From Bagarius yarrelli (lineage: Eukaryota > Chordata > Actinopteri > Siluriformes > Sisoridae), in assembly GCA_005784505.1 (NCBI GenBank), contig VCAZ01000074.1:2681001-2745000 (forward strand): a stretch of 64,000 nucleotides of DNA, given 5' to 3'. Position 1 is the first letter of the stretch. Every line of letters starts with the position of its first letter. Made by a program: the position numbers and the translations under genes. Shown piece by piece: positions 10,501 to 21,366 of this stretch. A model generated the notes under the pieces. That model did not search any database. It saw only the letters and a program-made list of their open reading frames with translations, and was not told where the DNA came from.

Positions 10501-13500
10501 TCAAAAATGTAGATATATAATTGAACATATATTACCCTTCTTTAGGTTCTATAGACTCTTTGGTATCTTCATTCAGACCCGTGGCTTCAGGATTTGCATG
10601 TCCTGCCACTGCACTCATTAATTTTTGTTCTTTGTTCACCTGAAACTCCATGTTGTAGCCACATAATTTCAAAACCTTATGACACTTGACATTTTTCTGG
10701 ATGTTCTCTTTAGATCCACTGTTCTGGTTGGTGGATTCGCGTGTGCCCCATGACACGTTGTTCATGTTGACCATGGAGTAGATCGCCAGCAGTAGGTAGC
10801 CACTGGGAATGCAGATCATGTAAAGGAAGCCGAAGATGATGATTTGAAACTCGTGAGGATGAAAAAGAGCAGTGGTAATGTACATGATGATTATGCCAAT
10901 GAAGAACAAGCCGCCCGGGGTCATGAATGTCTGCTGTACTACTATGTCCCCTAAACACACAGAAAACAGATAAAATATAGTATAAAACATGCACAATATC
11001 AAGAATCGTTGTACTGTATATGGAATGTTACTCATGGATTTTGACCCCTACATGTTTTTTCATCAAAAAAATAGAACTTTCACTTACCTATAATTGATAA
11101 GACGGTCGCTGTCATTAGAAAAGCATAAACAATGCTCATTATGGCAGCAATGTTGATTTGTAAGTCAGATTTTGCATGTCCAAGATAAAAGCAGAGAAAC
11201 ATGTAGACTGCAGGAGGAATAACCGCAATCCCAAGAGAAACATTGGCGTCTAATTTTAAGACAAATTTCAAGCTTCCTGTAGAAAAGACGCAATGACAAA
11301 CGTCTCAGTTATTAAAAATAGTTATGTCACTAAATATGACTAAACTGCTTGCCCCACCCCAACCTAACAAGACCTTGCAATAAAGACTATACTACAATAA
11401 AGTTACTTGATTAATGCTTACAACAAACCTGCTGCTGCACCTTAATGGTTCCACACCTGCTATTTTCTACCATTTGTACTATTCATTATGTTAATCAGTC
11501 ATGCGATAATATTCTGGTAGTGCGCTGACAGGAATTGTGTGTACATAGGGGCGGAGTTACATAAAGGTATTGCCCCACCATTCAGAGGTCGGCCCCCAGC
11601 TGGCCCTTGCACCTTTTACATTTTTACATTTACAGCGTTTGTCAGAAAACCTTATCCAGAGCGACTTACATTTATCTTTTTTTAGCCCCAGCAGTGGCAA
11701 CTTGGCGGCACTGGAAATCAAACCCTGGCCTTCCAAATGGCAGTCCAACACCTTAACTTACACTGTTTCCCACCAGATTATATATGTTGACTATTTTTTG
11801 ACTGCAGCTACAATTCTGAGAAAAGTCTATGGCAACCCATACAATGTCAGAAAGTGTATAGCTCTGATAGGCTAACTTTAACAAACTGACCACCGACAGG
11901 AAATGCAAGAAGCAATTCATTAATTTGTATAAATACTGCCAGAAGGCTAACATAAAGGGTGAGACATTTTAACAACGTATCCAATAATAAAAAAAAAAAC
12001 ATTGTATAGTAAAATTACAACAAATACAAAGCCAGAGACATCCTTTTTTTAATTTTACCGCCATGCTTTTAATAAGACGATGGCTGCATGCGTTAACGAC
12101 AATTACAGGAGTGGAGAGGAAATTCATGTGACAACGTAATGTAAACGTAATTCAGTTATATAATTTTAATATGTATTGATACTAGAGGTTGGAACATCGA
12201 AACGGTAGAGTGAATTAAAATATAGCGATATTTAGCCATATTGATATTTTTTTACAGTTCTAATAGTTAAAATAATTACATACAATGTAAAATTTCATTA
12301 CATTTAATTGAAGATGCCCTCAAAAATCATCGATCAACACGGTATATTGTGCAAAATAAGCGAAGTCAAGCTTTTATTAGCTAGCAAAATAGCTAGCAAA
12401 ATTGTTTGTATAATAACTTAAATAAAGTTACGCAAAGAAAATGTTGCTGAGTAGAGCTACACCCCTGTGTACACGGTAAATATAACTAATACTTATAACT
12501 TGTAACTGTGAAAATTATCAATCAATCAATCAATCATTCAATCATAAAGTCTAATTAAAACTGAATTTTATATATTTATATATGGTGACTAAAAACAGGT
12601 TATGTTAAAAGTTGATGCTGCATCTATGTATTTGAGTGATGTTAAAATGCTATCTGAAATAGACCTGAAAAGTAATTTGTGAAATTTAGTATCTACCTGC
12701 AATCATGAGACAGACCGTAGCTGGGCCCAGGATCGAGGCGGCCATGGTGATAATCTGGTATAAGATGTAGGGTCGTGATATGGACTGGTTTATTCTGGCG
12801 GTGACACTGCCGCTAGAAAGAAGGTCCAGAGTGTGTTGGCCATGGTGGATGGACCCCAGCGTCTCCGTTGGTTGTAAAACTCCTTGAATTCCTGTGGAGC
12901 ATTAGTGTACGAGTCAGAGGCAGCGTTGTACTCCACTCGCCATCCCTGCTGCAGGAGTAGTGTGCACAACCAGCGATCCTCACCTACATACACGGAACCA
13001 GAACACACGATCTACATGTGAACACACATTAAACATGCAAGTGTTGAGAGTATATACTGTTATTTTTTGTCACTCACCCTGGTCATACTGTAGATAATGG
13101 GAAGCTTCAGTGGCTTTTGTTGTATATCTTTTCATGACGTTGTTGCTCATGAGTGCCTCTGCACGCATCAGGCTGAAACAGCCCGGACTGCACAACACAG
13201 ATCCGAACACATGCTCAGCTGTCTTCTGGAGCCAGTGACCCACAGCATACTACTCAAATTTCTGATACCAAACCATCGGGCCTGAAACACAAACCATGTA
13301 AAAATACTCTTTTACAATTTATAGAATGTATTGTTGGAATATTGGGTGGGGCAGTGGCTTAGTGGTTAGCACTGTTGCCACCCAGCAAGAAGACCCCAGG
13401 TTTATATCCCCTGAAAGGGCCTTTCTGCGTGAAAATTGCATGTTGCCCCTGTGTTTTTGTTGGTTTTCTCTCCTCTCCGGTTACTCCGGTTTCCTCCCTC

Positions 13501-16500
13501 CCATAGTTCAAAAATATGTATGTCAGAATAATTGGTAATTGTAAATTGCCCCTAGGAGTGAGTGTGAGTGTGTGTGGCTGTTTGTCTGCATGTAGCCCTC
13601 TGATAGACTGGCAAACTGTCCAGGTTTAGACTCCAGCAGATCCCTGTGACACTTATTAGGAATAAGTAGGTATAAAACAATGGATGGATGGATGGATGGA
13701 TGGATGGATGGATATGGAATATTGCATTTCCCTTTGACTCTAGTCCCACCCTCTATTTATTTATTTTCATTATTTGTGTGTTATTAATCACCTGTTCCAG
13801 TGGGATGGATCCTACCACAAGCAGCTCCCACCTCAGGGTATAACCTGAGCCTGTCCACCAACAGCATGACAGCTGAAGGTTGAAAAATCTGTATCTCCAT
13901 CTAGAGCCAGAATGTAGGTGTTTTCTTTGGCTTTCTAAAGGGAAAAGGACATTTTTTAGATAAGATTATAAAAGTTAGGAAAATAACATCTTAGTGTGAT
14001 CACACTTACTTTCAATTGGTCTTCAATATTTGTTAACTGCTCATCTCTCTTCCATGTACATATCATAGTATTTCCTGTGCAGCTTCCAGCCAAGAAGGTA
14101 GTACATGTACATAATCTTTAGTAAAACGGAAACACAATCAGAATAACCCCGTAAACAGTACACACTTCAGTAAGGGAGAAAGTATCAGAAAGTTTATTTA
14201 GTTTGGAGCAGCTCACCTGAGACCATCTCTTTTTGTGGCGGATTTTGTGTTTGTCTTTAAAGTGGACGAATAATATGTTGCCGTGGGGAAGCGTGTACTG
14301 TAGCCGGCATCCGTATGCAGTCTGGAAGATTTTCTGGTCTGGAAGAGGCTTTCTGTCTCTAAATACACTTTCGCTATCCTCTGTAAATATGCTGTATAAA
14401 AATCAGGACACACACCTGCATTTAATCTTTTATAATGTCAGTAAAATATTTAAGTATTACAGATAAATAATAAATCATGATTATTATTTAATATATATAA
14501 AAATACTTCAGCACAGGATATGTAGCCACAATATGATATAAACATGGACATTCATAGCATAAAGTTCAAAAGACAAAAAAATATATATATTTTTTTTGTC
14601 TTGTCTCCTGACGTTTTCTCTCTATTCCAAACCCACCAGTTTTACACTGAAAACCAAGGAAGTGAGGACGACGGGCATTTATTAAATCCCCCTCTGAAAC
14701 ATAAGACCCTTGAATACTATCTGTTCTTAATGCTATTTACATTGTAATCACTTACATATAAACTTCTCTGATGACTTCCGCCAATATCTCAGCATACTCG
14801 TTGACACATCGCTTGTTTTCATTGGTTAGGAAAGCATCATCGAAATAAATGTGAGACTCGAAAACGACATCATTAAACTGGTTTTTTTTCGGTCGGAATT
14901 TATCCAACCTGTGGGAAAATAAAGAAAGTATTCCTTTAACATTGAGCAATGAAGCACCTAAGTGGAAAATCATTTTCACAGCCGAATACCTGAACATCGA
15001 GATGATCATCTTCATCATTTCTTCTTTAGTCTCATGCCACATGGTTGCACAAAGATAGATGGTCACCTTTTCCTGTTCTCTGTTGGGTAAAAAAAAAAAA
15101 TAATATGGTACCGAGTGTTAACTCCAAACGATGTTATAGATGCTGATGTATATTTATTACGCATGCACGCTTAGCTACCTGGTTTGTCTCGGCTGAAGAA
15201 CGATCTCAAACTTAGTGTTAAGAAGCATGGACTGGTCAATGAATGCTGCTTCATAAAGGTTGCGCACAAACAGGTCCTTTGTCCTGACAATGCGTCCCAT
15301 GTTCAAGAACCAGATGTAGAGAGTGCAAAGCACCAGACCAATCCACCAGCTCACCAAAGATGCTCCGAGTAGACCAAAACCCAGGAAAGACTCCTTGTAT
15401 GCCATGTGGTGACACAGGTTCTGAGTTAGATCCCTCAGCAACAGTCTCATGACCTCATGGCCTGAAAATTCCTCTGAGGTGTTACAGTAGTTAACATATT
15501 GGGTCATGTTGCTGTTCTGGAAGTAGATGGGAAAAAATAGTGAAAACTCTTTTAATGTATTTATGATGAAGACACATAGCTATTCTATGTTTAAGCAAAC
15601 ATTGTTTTTGCATCGTTCTTACAATTTACAAAAAAATAAATAAATTAGAAGTTTGACAAGCTTAAAAATCAGACCATAGGCCATCAAATCAATATCATAG
15701 GCCATCTTTTCCCAGGTCACCACACGCATTAATAATTACAAATATTATTACCACTGGGTTGTTCTTCAGAAAGGGAATCCAAGCAGCCAGGACAAAGGCA
15801 ACCAACGCGGCTGGAGAAGCGAAGATCATGGGAATGAGGAAGCTGCGACGCACAGCATGCATTTTACATGCGACCACGGCCAAGTAGCGACACAGAGCTG
15901 AAGACAGAACCTGTATAGCGAAGAGGCTCAAGACGAGTTTTTCAGTAAGGTCGGAGACTGACAGCACTGATGACCACTCCTTGCCTGAGATCTTCACATA
16001 AGCTCCAAGAACTGTAGATGTCACAACAATTCTCACCAAGCTAGCCACAATGTTCACAAAGTTATGGGATCTTTGGATGTCCCGGATTGTGTTGTGGAAG
16101 AAGACAATCTTAAACAGCATGGCGTAGTTTTCCCACCAGTTCAGTGACACCAGGAATGTGCCTGCTATGGCTAAACCCACGAACAGTACCATGCTCCGTT
16201 CATTTTGCCCTCTGAGGTAATTAACAGCGAAGAGGCAAAAACCCGCAATTAGGAAAAACACCGCGGCCAACGAGGTTGTAATAAATCGCCTCCTTCCGTG
16301 CGCGACTGCATTTGCAATCACCTGCAGCATGGCTGATAATGTACCAATGCCACACAGAAGCATCACATTGGTCAGAATGTCGAATCGGGGCATAGTGACC
16401 AGGGTAAGAACAGAAGATCCGAGAGCCACCAAAGTTTCCACAAAAAAGAATCTGCACACAAACAAGCAAATTTTTTGTTCAATGAAACAATTGAACTTAT

Positions 16501-18362
16501 TTAACTTATATTTTTTTACTTATATTTAACTTATAAATATTGTATTCAGTTACATTTGCAGCATTTGGCAGAATCCCTTATCCAGAGTAACTTAAAACTG
16601 AGCAATTAGGGGTTAAGGGCCTTGCTCAGGGGCCCAACAGTGGTAGCGTGGTGGAGCTTGGAAACGAACCCACAATCTTCAGGTTGGTAGTCCAACACCT
16701 TAACCATGAGCCACCACTTGTATAAAAACGATACAATAGGATGTACTGGAATAAACTGGTTTTATTAAGTATACTGTACAGCATTTACCCTGAAGATCAG
16801 ACGACTCCACTTACTAACGCGCATGTCTGACTAGCTATGAAATGAGACACGGAACGCTGGGCAAATGTTACGGCGTTCGCTGTGCAAACTAGCGGTTGGG
16901 TGTCTGAAGCTGCCTCATAAACCGAATTTTAGCTCACAACTCAAAGTAAAAAAATGGGCCAAGAGACGGCTTGTATCCTGAAAAACTAGTTAGTTGGGAC
17001 ACGTAAGTCAAAGTACCGCTGTATATGAAATTGAAAAAAAAAATAATGTTTAATGTTGGGCGGGGGGAGTGTTAACTCATTGGTTAAGGTGTTGGGTTCG
17101 ATTGCTCAGTTGTATAAAAGAGTTAAATGTAAGTAGTCGCTCTATATAAAGGTGTCTGCCAAATGCTGTAAATGTTACAAAATTCATCTTTTGTAGTTAA
17201 GCAAAACTGTCTAAGATAATTTTACACATGATCACCTGGCAACATAAACCACCAACAACAGAGGTTAAAAACTATCATCAGGGCTTCCTATGTATCTACA
17301 TCTTTAGGCATAACAATTATAGTCAGTGACAAAATAAAATTGAAAAATTTACTCTGACAGCCCAACATTTGTTATTCTCTTATTCTTTACAGGTCCAACC
17401 ACTAATTTCATTTCCCCAAATGGATGTACAAAGCTGGATTTTTAGAGTAAGCAGTAAAATAGTTCGCTTAAAAATTTTTTAATATTTTTTGGAATATTGG
17501 TAGATATTTATTCATCTTCTATACCCGCTTATTCCCTAATTCTGCTGGAGTCTATCCTAGCCGTCTCTAAAAGGGCGAAAGGCAGGGGGGGGAACACCAC
17601 TTTTAACTAGGGTTAGGGTTAGCCACCGTATTGCTGAGCCACCGTACTGCCCTTGGTAGATATTATTTGGACATAAAACTGACAGGCTGAGGGGAGAAAA
17701 GACATTGGAAAATCTGTCAAATTTGAGTTATATCCAGCACTTACCCATAGTAACGTTTGTGTCGACGGGGTTTTGGAATCCTTAAAAGTAATTTTCCAAA
17801 CGCTTTTGATGAGCAGTAAAACACTTGGAGCAATTAGAAGGCACCCAATAAAAAGAAGAGCATACGGTTTGGTTTCGATGGTGGTTGAGGTTTCACTGCA
17901 GAGGTTTATTAATAGCAACAAGGATGTCTGTAATAAAGCAAAATAGAAATAATAAACATAAATAGCTAAAAACAACAACAATAAAAAGCATTATTGTATA
18001 TATTAAGTCATATTCTCACTTTGCTGAAGAAGGCAAGCCCAAACACACCAAAATTCCCACAGAAGTACATGTGATGATTTGGATAAAGCTCAGAAATTTG
18101 CTGGGTTTTTGTTCATCTGCGATAATTGGTGTTTCCCGAGCAGCGTCCCAGGCAAGCCTGGCTCTATAACATCAGAATTTGGTAAATCTTTTGTTGTATA
18201 CTTTTTTACCATTATTTTTAATAAAAGGTTATGCACATTATTATGTCAGTAATTTCTGAACAAATAGATACATCAATAGTTTTTAGCCTGAAATAGATAA
18301 AAAGCTTAAAAAAAGCTATTTTAATCCTACCTGCGCTCCTTTTCAATCAGATCTTCTCGCAT
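7554..18362 (-). CDS. chs1-like: Chitin synthase, type A, copy 1 (A1), 20 exons
   Basis: Membrane GT2 enzyme that polymerises UDP-GlcNAc into chitin and extrudes it through the plasma membrane (family knowledge). Exons (high to low): 18331-18362, 18020-18163, 17745-17927, 15752-16451, 15179-15516, 14990-15079, 14756-14908, 14217-14391, 14010-14115, 13792-13934, 13078-13281, 12697-12983, 11088-11276, 10536-10950, 10402-10418, 9404-9468, 8639-8749, 7969-8186, 7770-7878, 7554-7679; all GT-AG. With copy-specific indels reconciled, the lengths sum to 3,795 nt, an exact multiple of three, ending in TAA. The start ATG at 18362 (MREDLIEKER) has an in-frame TAA three codons upstream. As written, A1 is shifted in exons 2, 4, 9, 10 and 12 and has an in-frame TAG in exon 11; exons 13-20 are clean. 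The shifts look like consensus errors rather than decay, but a pseudogene cannot be excluded. Confidence 0.88.
9862..10222 (-). mobile_element. tRNA-derived SINE in A1 intron 15
   Basis: Minus-strand copy of the SINE whose head reads gtggcttagtggttagcac (A box) and whose tail is the ggatctgctggagtc/gataagc region. In A2 about 300 bp of this element are missing, leaving only the ends near 46310-46365. Frames at 9847-10308 are translations of this element. Confidence 0.75.
11618..11790. repeat. Dispersed teleost repeat (ttatccagag...gtccaacacctta type)
   Basis: Shares tttacatttacagc, ttatccagagcgactta, ccccagcagtgg, tcaaaccctggccttcc and cagtccaacacctta with elements at 16546-16715, 21119-21290, 22057-22262, 25655-25842 and their duplicates. 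It lies in A1 intron 12; A2 has a shorter version at 47692-47838. Confidence 0.7.
12697..18362 (-). CDS. chs1-like: A1 exons 1-12: N-terminal membrane region and catalytic core, with indels
   Basis: This is the half of A1 that is nearly identical to B1 and A2. Differences from the other copies that break the frame are: about +2 near 18048-18056 (exon 2), one extra A in the run at 16441-16446 (exon 4), +1 near 14047-14053 (exon 9), +1 near 13884-13888 (exon 10), a 3-bp duplication near 13248-13253 creating TAG (exon 11), and +2 near 12828-12837 (exon 12). At each of these sites at least one other copy keeps an open frame with consensus chitin synthase sequence, except exon 2, where all three copies differ. 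Introns in the same stretch carry similar small insertions. Confidence 0.85.
13341..13715 (+). mobile_element. tRNA-derived SINE with (GGAT)n tail, intron 10
   Basis: Head gtggcttagtggttagcac resembles a Pol III A box; the B box is degenerate (ggtttatatcc). The 3' end is a GGAT microsatellite (13681-13713). Copies sit in the same intron at 27393-27796, 49400-49768 and 63213-63566 with different GGAT lengths. Confidence 0.75.
16546..16715. repeat. Dispersed teleost repeat in intron 3
   Basis: Same family as the element at 11618. Present at the same intron position in B1 (about 30678-30870, with an added segment around 30703-30728) and A2 (52583-52753). Confidence 0.7.
17510..17660 (-). mobile_element. 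SINE fragment in intron 3
   Basis: Contains attccctaattctgctggagtctatcctagccgtctctaaaaggg-type sequence of the tRNA-SINE tail on the minus strand, fused to gccaccgtactgccctt from its head; the middle is deleted. Copies lie near 31680-31825 and 53550-53700. Confidence 0.6.
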
Positions 18363-18430
18363 ACTTGTTTAGTGACAAAATGACAAGGTTGCGTTTAAGA
18401 TATTTGACAGATATATTACAGTGGGCGGGG
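18363..18430 (-). promoter_or_regulatory. Candidate core promoter of A1 (repeated before B1 and A2)
   Basis: Upstream of the A1 start codon on the minus strand there is a GC box (CCCCGCCC, 18423-18430) followed by a TATA-like taatatat near 18410-18418, then the 5' leader with an in-frame stop. The same block precedes the B1 and A2 starts almost unchanged. No transcript evidence is available, so the start site is a guess from spacing. Confidence 0.3.
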
Positions 18431-19184
18431 ACTAATTTTGTCTTCATCAGTAAATGACAATAATTATATTCTTTTGTTAGGCATGAGGAAAAATTCTACT
18501 GCGAAGTGAATATTCTGTGATAGTGACCATCCCGAGTTAGGAATGTTGGTTTGAATTCGGGTAAAGGATCACGTAATAAAAGGAATGACTAATGTTATAT
18601 TTTATCTGCTACATCTGCAGGGGTCAGAGTGTACTCAACTACAGGTATGGCAGCCTTCAAGACTTTTTTTCCCTGGGGGCTTCACTGGTATATTACCTGT
18701 CATGCAACAGGCTGGTCCTCTCTGCACACATTCGACATTTTTGCCACAGCTTTGACTTTTTTTGAATGGAAATGTCTCTTGGTTACCAATGTAAGTAAGG
18801 TCCCCTGAATGGGAACAAGTTTCTGCATTTCCCACCATAACTCAGGCAACCCTATCAGTGATACTTCAGCTTTTAAACATTGTTGGATGCGTCTTTATGC
18901 TTCCTGGTTACCTACATCCCTTTGCTTATGATGTGTCGCTCTTCTATTTGACTAATTGAACACATGCTTTAGACCAAGGTCAGGTGAAAACATTCCACTT
19001 GCGTTTTTTGATGGAGATTCCTGTTCCTTTTGGGAATGTCTATTGTTTTTTATACAATAAAACACTATACAACGCTATACAAATAAATTTACTTGAACTA
19101 AATTCATGATGTGCAAAAATACATGCTCTCAAAAATGTATATTATTATTTTTGAAGGTACATCATCAGCCAGAACAGTGTCTTC

Positions 19185-19460
19185 ATGGAGCAAGACTGCA
19201 ATGTAACAACATGTGCCCAAACCAGGACACCCAAATCTGTCCTTGCCACTAAGCTACGGCTACCAATATCCCAACAACCCTGGTCCCATGTCAATGCCAA
19301 TGCCAACCTCATTACTGACCTCGATCCTTGGTCATTTCCATGCAGTTTTTACAAACTCCAAATCCCAGAACAGTTTGTGGCCTACAACATAACCACCTCA
19401 TACAGTTATTGTGTTGAGGAGGCAAGAACAGGCTTTGTAACTGATTATATTAAGGTGTGA
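19185..19460 (+). other. Unassigned 89-91 aa frame repeated three times
   Basis: Begins MEQDCNVTTCAQTRTP and ends GFVTDYIKV. It lies just after a possible acceptor (ttgaag at 19153-19158). Copies at 33365-33634 and 55222-55491 are 89 aa. I do not recognise a family; no membrane segment or catalytic motif is visible. It is preserved only because the whole unit is recently duplicated. Confidence 0.2.
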
Positions 19461-20370
19461 ATACAAGTGTTTTCTAGGATATTTTATTTTATTAGATTAC
19501 AGGTGTAGTAATGTTGGTGACATGTTTAAAACGTCACAATGAAGTATGTGGCCAATAAATGTGTCTCGTTGTTGTGTCTGTTGTTAATTCTGGTTGTGTG
19601 GACGTATTTTATGGTATTGTCGCTGTACTTAGTTTGTTTAGTTTGTAGTTAGTTTGCTTTGTTTTCTTAATGTTTTTTTTTCTGAGTTAGTCATTTGTTT
19701 ATGTTTTCATTTGTTTCATTTGTATCTAGTTATTATTTTTGTGGTCTGTTAATTGTTCTTTTTCTTTTCTTTTCTTTTGTTGTGGGTGTTCTGGAAACGG
19801 GCTGATTTGCGGCTGCACCATGGGGCATTACTTCACAGAGGTTGTCATTAATGCTGTGCTTTCTTTGCTGTGTTATTGTGTTATGTTATTTGTTTATTTG
19901 CAGTTTAGCAGTGAATTTTGTGGGTATGATTCTGATTAGTGTGAAAGCATTTTATCCCATTTTTAGTGCAAGTTCTATTCCATTCTATTAGCCCTTGCCT
20001 CAGAAGCCTTAGTTTCTGTATACACACCCCACTACTGATGACCAGATGTCTGATTATAGCTCCCAGGTGTTAATGCCTTAGATCAACTGACACACATATT
20101 TATTACTCTAATTTTATAAGGTAGAATAATCATTCCTAAGTTCCACACTTTAGCTTTATGGCTTATTTATTTTTAGAAGGTAGCTTAAGTGGCTACTAAA
20201 TGTCTCACGTAGCATGAGATATTTACTGCTAGTAATAAATTGACTGGTTCATTATAAACTAAACTATTTGGATGCACGTTTAATCAACATATTTCGACAC
20301 AGAGTTATTGTCCTAATGAGAAATAAAGCAAGCTTTGTAATGAAGTATATTAAGGGTGTGAATAAAAACT

Positions 20371-20690
20371 AGGGCAGCACAGTGGCTTAGTGGTAAGCAC
20401 TGTTGCCTCAACCGGGTTCGATTCCAGGGCAGGGGTCTTTCCGTGTGGAGTCTGCATGCTCTTTTCATGCTTGCGTGGGTTTACTCCAGGTTCTCCTACC
20501 ACAGTCCAAAAACATGTTAGGTTAATTAGTGATTCTAATTTGCCCATAAGAGTGAGTTTGAGTGTTTGGGTGGCCCTGTGATGCAGTGACGACCTGTCCA
20601 GGGTGTCCCTGTCCTGCCGTTTACCATTTTCCAACAGATCCACGTGAACCCAAAGTCGAGAGTAAGCGGGTATAGAAGATGAATGAATGA
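20371..20690 (+). mobile_element. tRNA-derived SINE with good A and B boxes
   Basis: A box gtggcttagtggtaagc and B box ggttcgattcc at proper spacing, then the conserved body and a gaatgaatgaata tail. Identical copies lie at 34524-34843 and 56361-56680. It is a SINE, not a tRNA gene, because no cloverleaf closes. Confidence 0.8.
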
Positions 20691-21366
20691 ATACGAGATA
20701 GTAAAAGTAGGTCATTTTTTTCTGAGAAACTTAATATTTTATTAGATTACAGGTATTAAATTTCAATAATAATAGTCAAGTAAAAAAATAAAAACAGAAA
20801 AATAATACTTAAGCCTAGTAATTCAGAACAATTACTATGTGGCTAATCGAACAGACTAACTGTACAATTTTGATTAAAAAAACAACAACTAAAAGGTAGG
20901 ACAAGGTAAACAGATGCGAGACCATATGCCTGATAAATTAACAGTAATTGTAATCACAACAACAACAAGAACAAAAGCAATAATAATAATAATTAAAATA
21001 ATAATAAAAATGGTACAAAAAGAAAAATTGTAAACAACTGTTAAAAAAAAGAAGCCTAAGATCACCGTGGTATCATTTTATTAAATAATAAACAGGTCTT
21101 GGCTAAGGAATCATATTTGCATTAACATTTGCAGCATTTGGCAGAAGTCCTTATTCAGAGAACTTACATTAATCCCTGAGCCATCGGGGGTTAAGAGCCT
21201 TGCTCAGGGGCCCAGCAGTGGTGGCTTAGTGGTGCTGGGAATCAAACCCGGGTGTTCAAGTTGGTAGTCCAACACCTTAACCACTTCCCCTAGTATTTGC
21301 CAGATTAACATGTTGTCGCATCAGCAGTTTTCCCATCACAGTTTCTCCTTTAGATCATTCACTTAT

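Larger units (their letters stand above)
18431..21366. other. Spacer Y between A1 and B1
   Basis: No recognised gene. It holds a plus-strand frame at 19185-19460, a full tRNA-SINE at 20371-20690, A-rich stretches at 20940-21050, and a ttatccagag-type repeat at 21119-21290. Copies are 32613-35519 and 54475-57353; the middle of the R' copy (33800-33910) differs from both others. Confidence 0.6.

Noticed and set aside
13681..13713. Repeated GGAT units as a CRISPR-like or protein repeat
   Set aside because: Simple microsatellite at a SINE tail in an intron.
18635..18838. 67-codon minus-strand cysteine-containing frame in spacer Y
   Set aside because: Not open in the other Y copies and no domain recognised.
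20371..20450. tRNA gene from A and B boxes
   Set aside because: Boxes belong to a dispersed SINE; no acceptor stem or anticodon arm closes.
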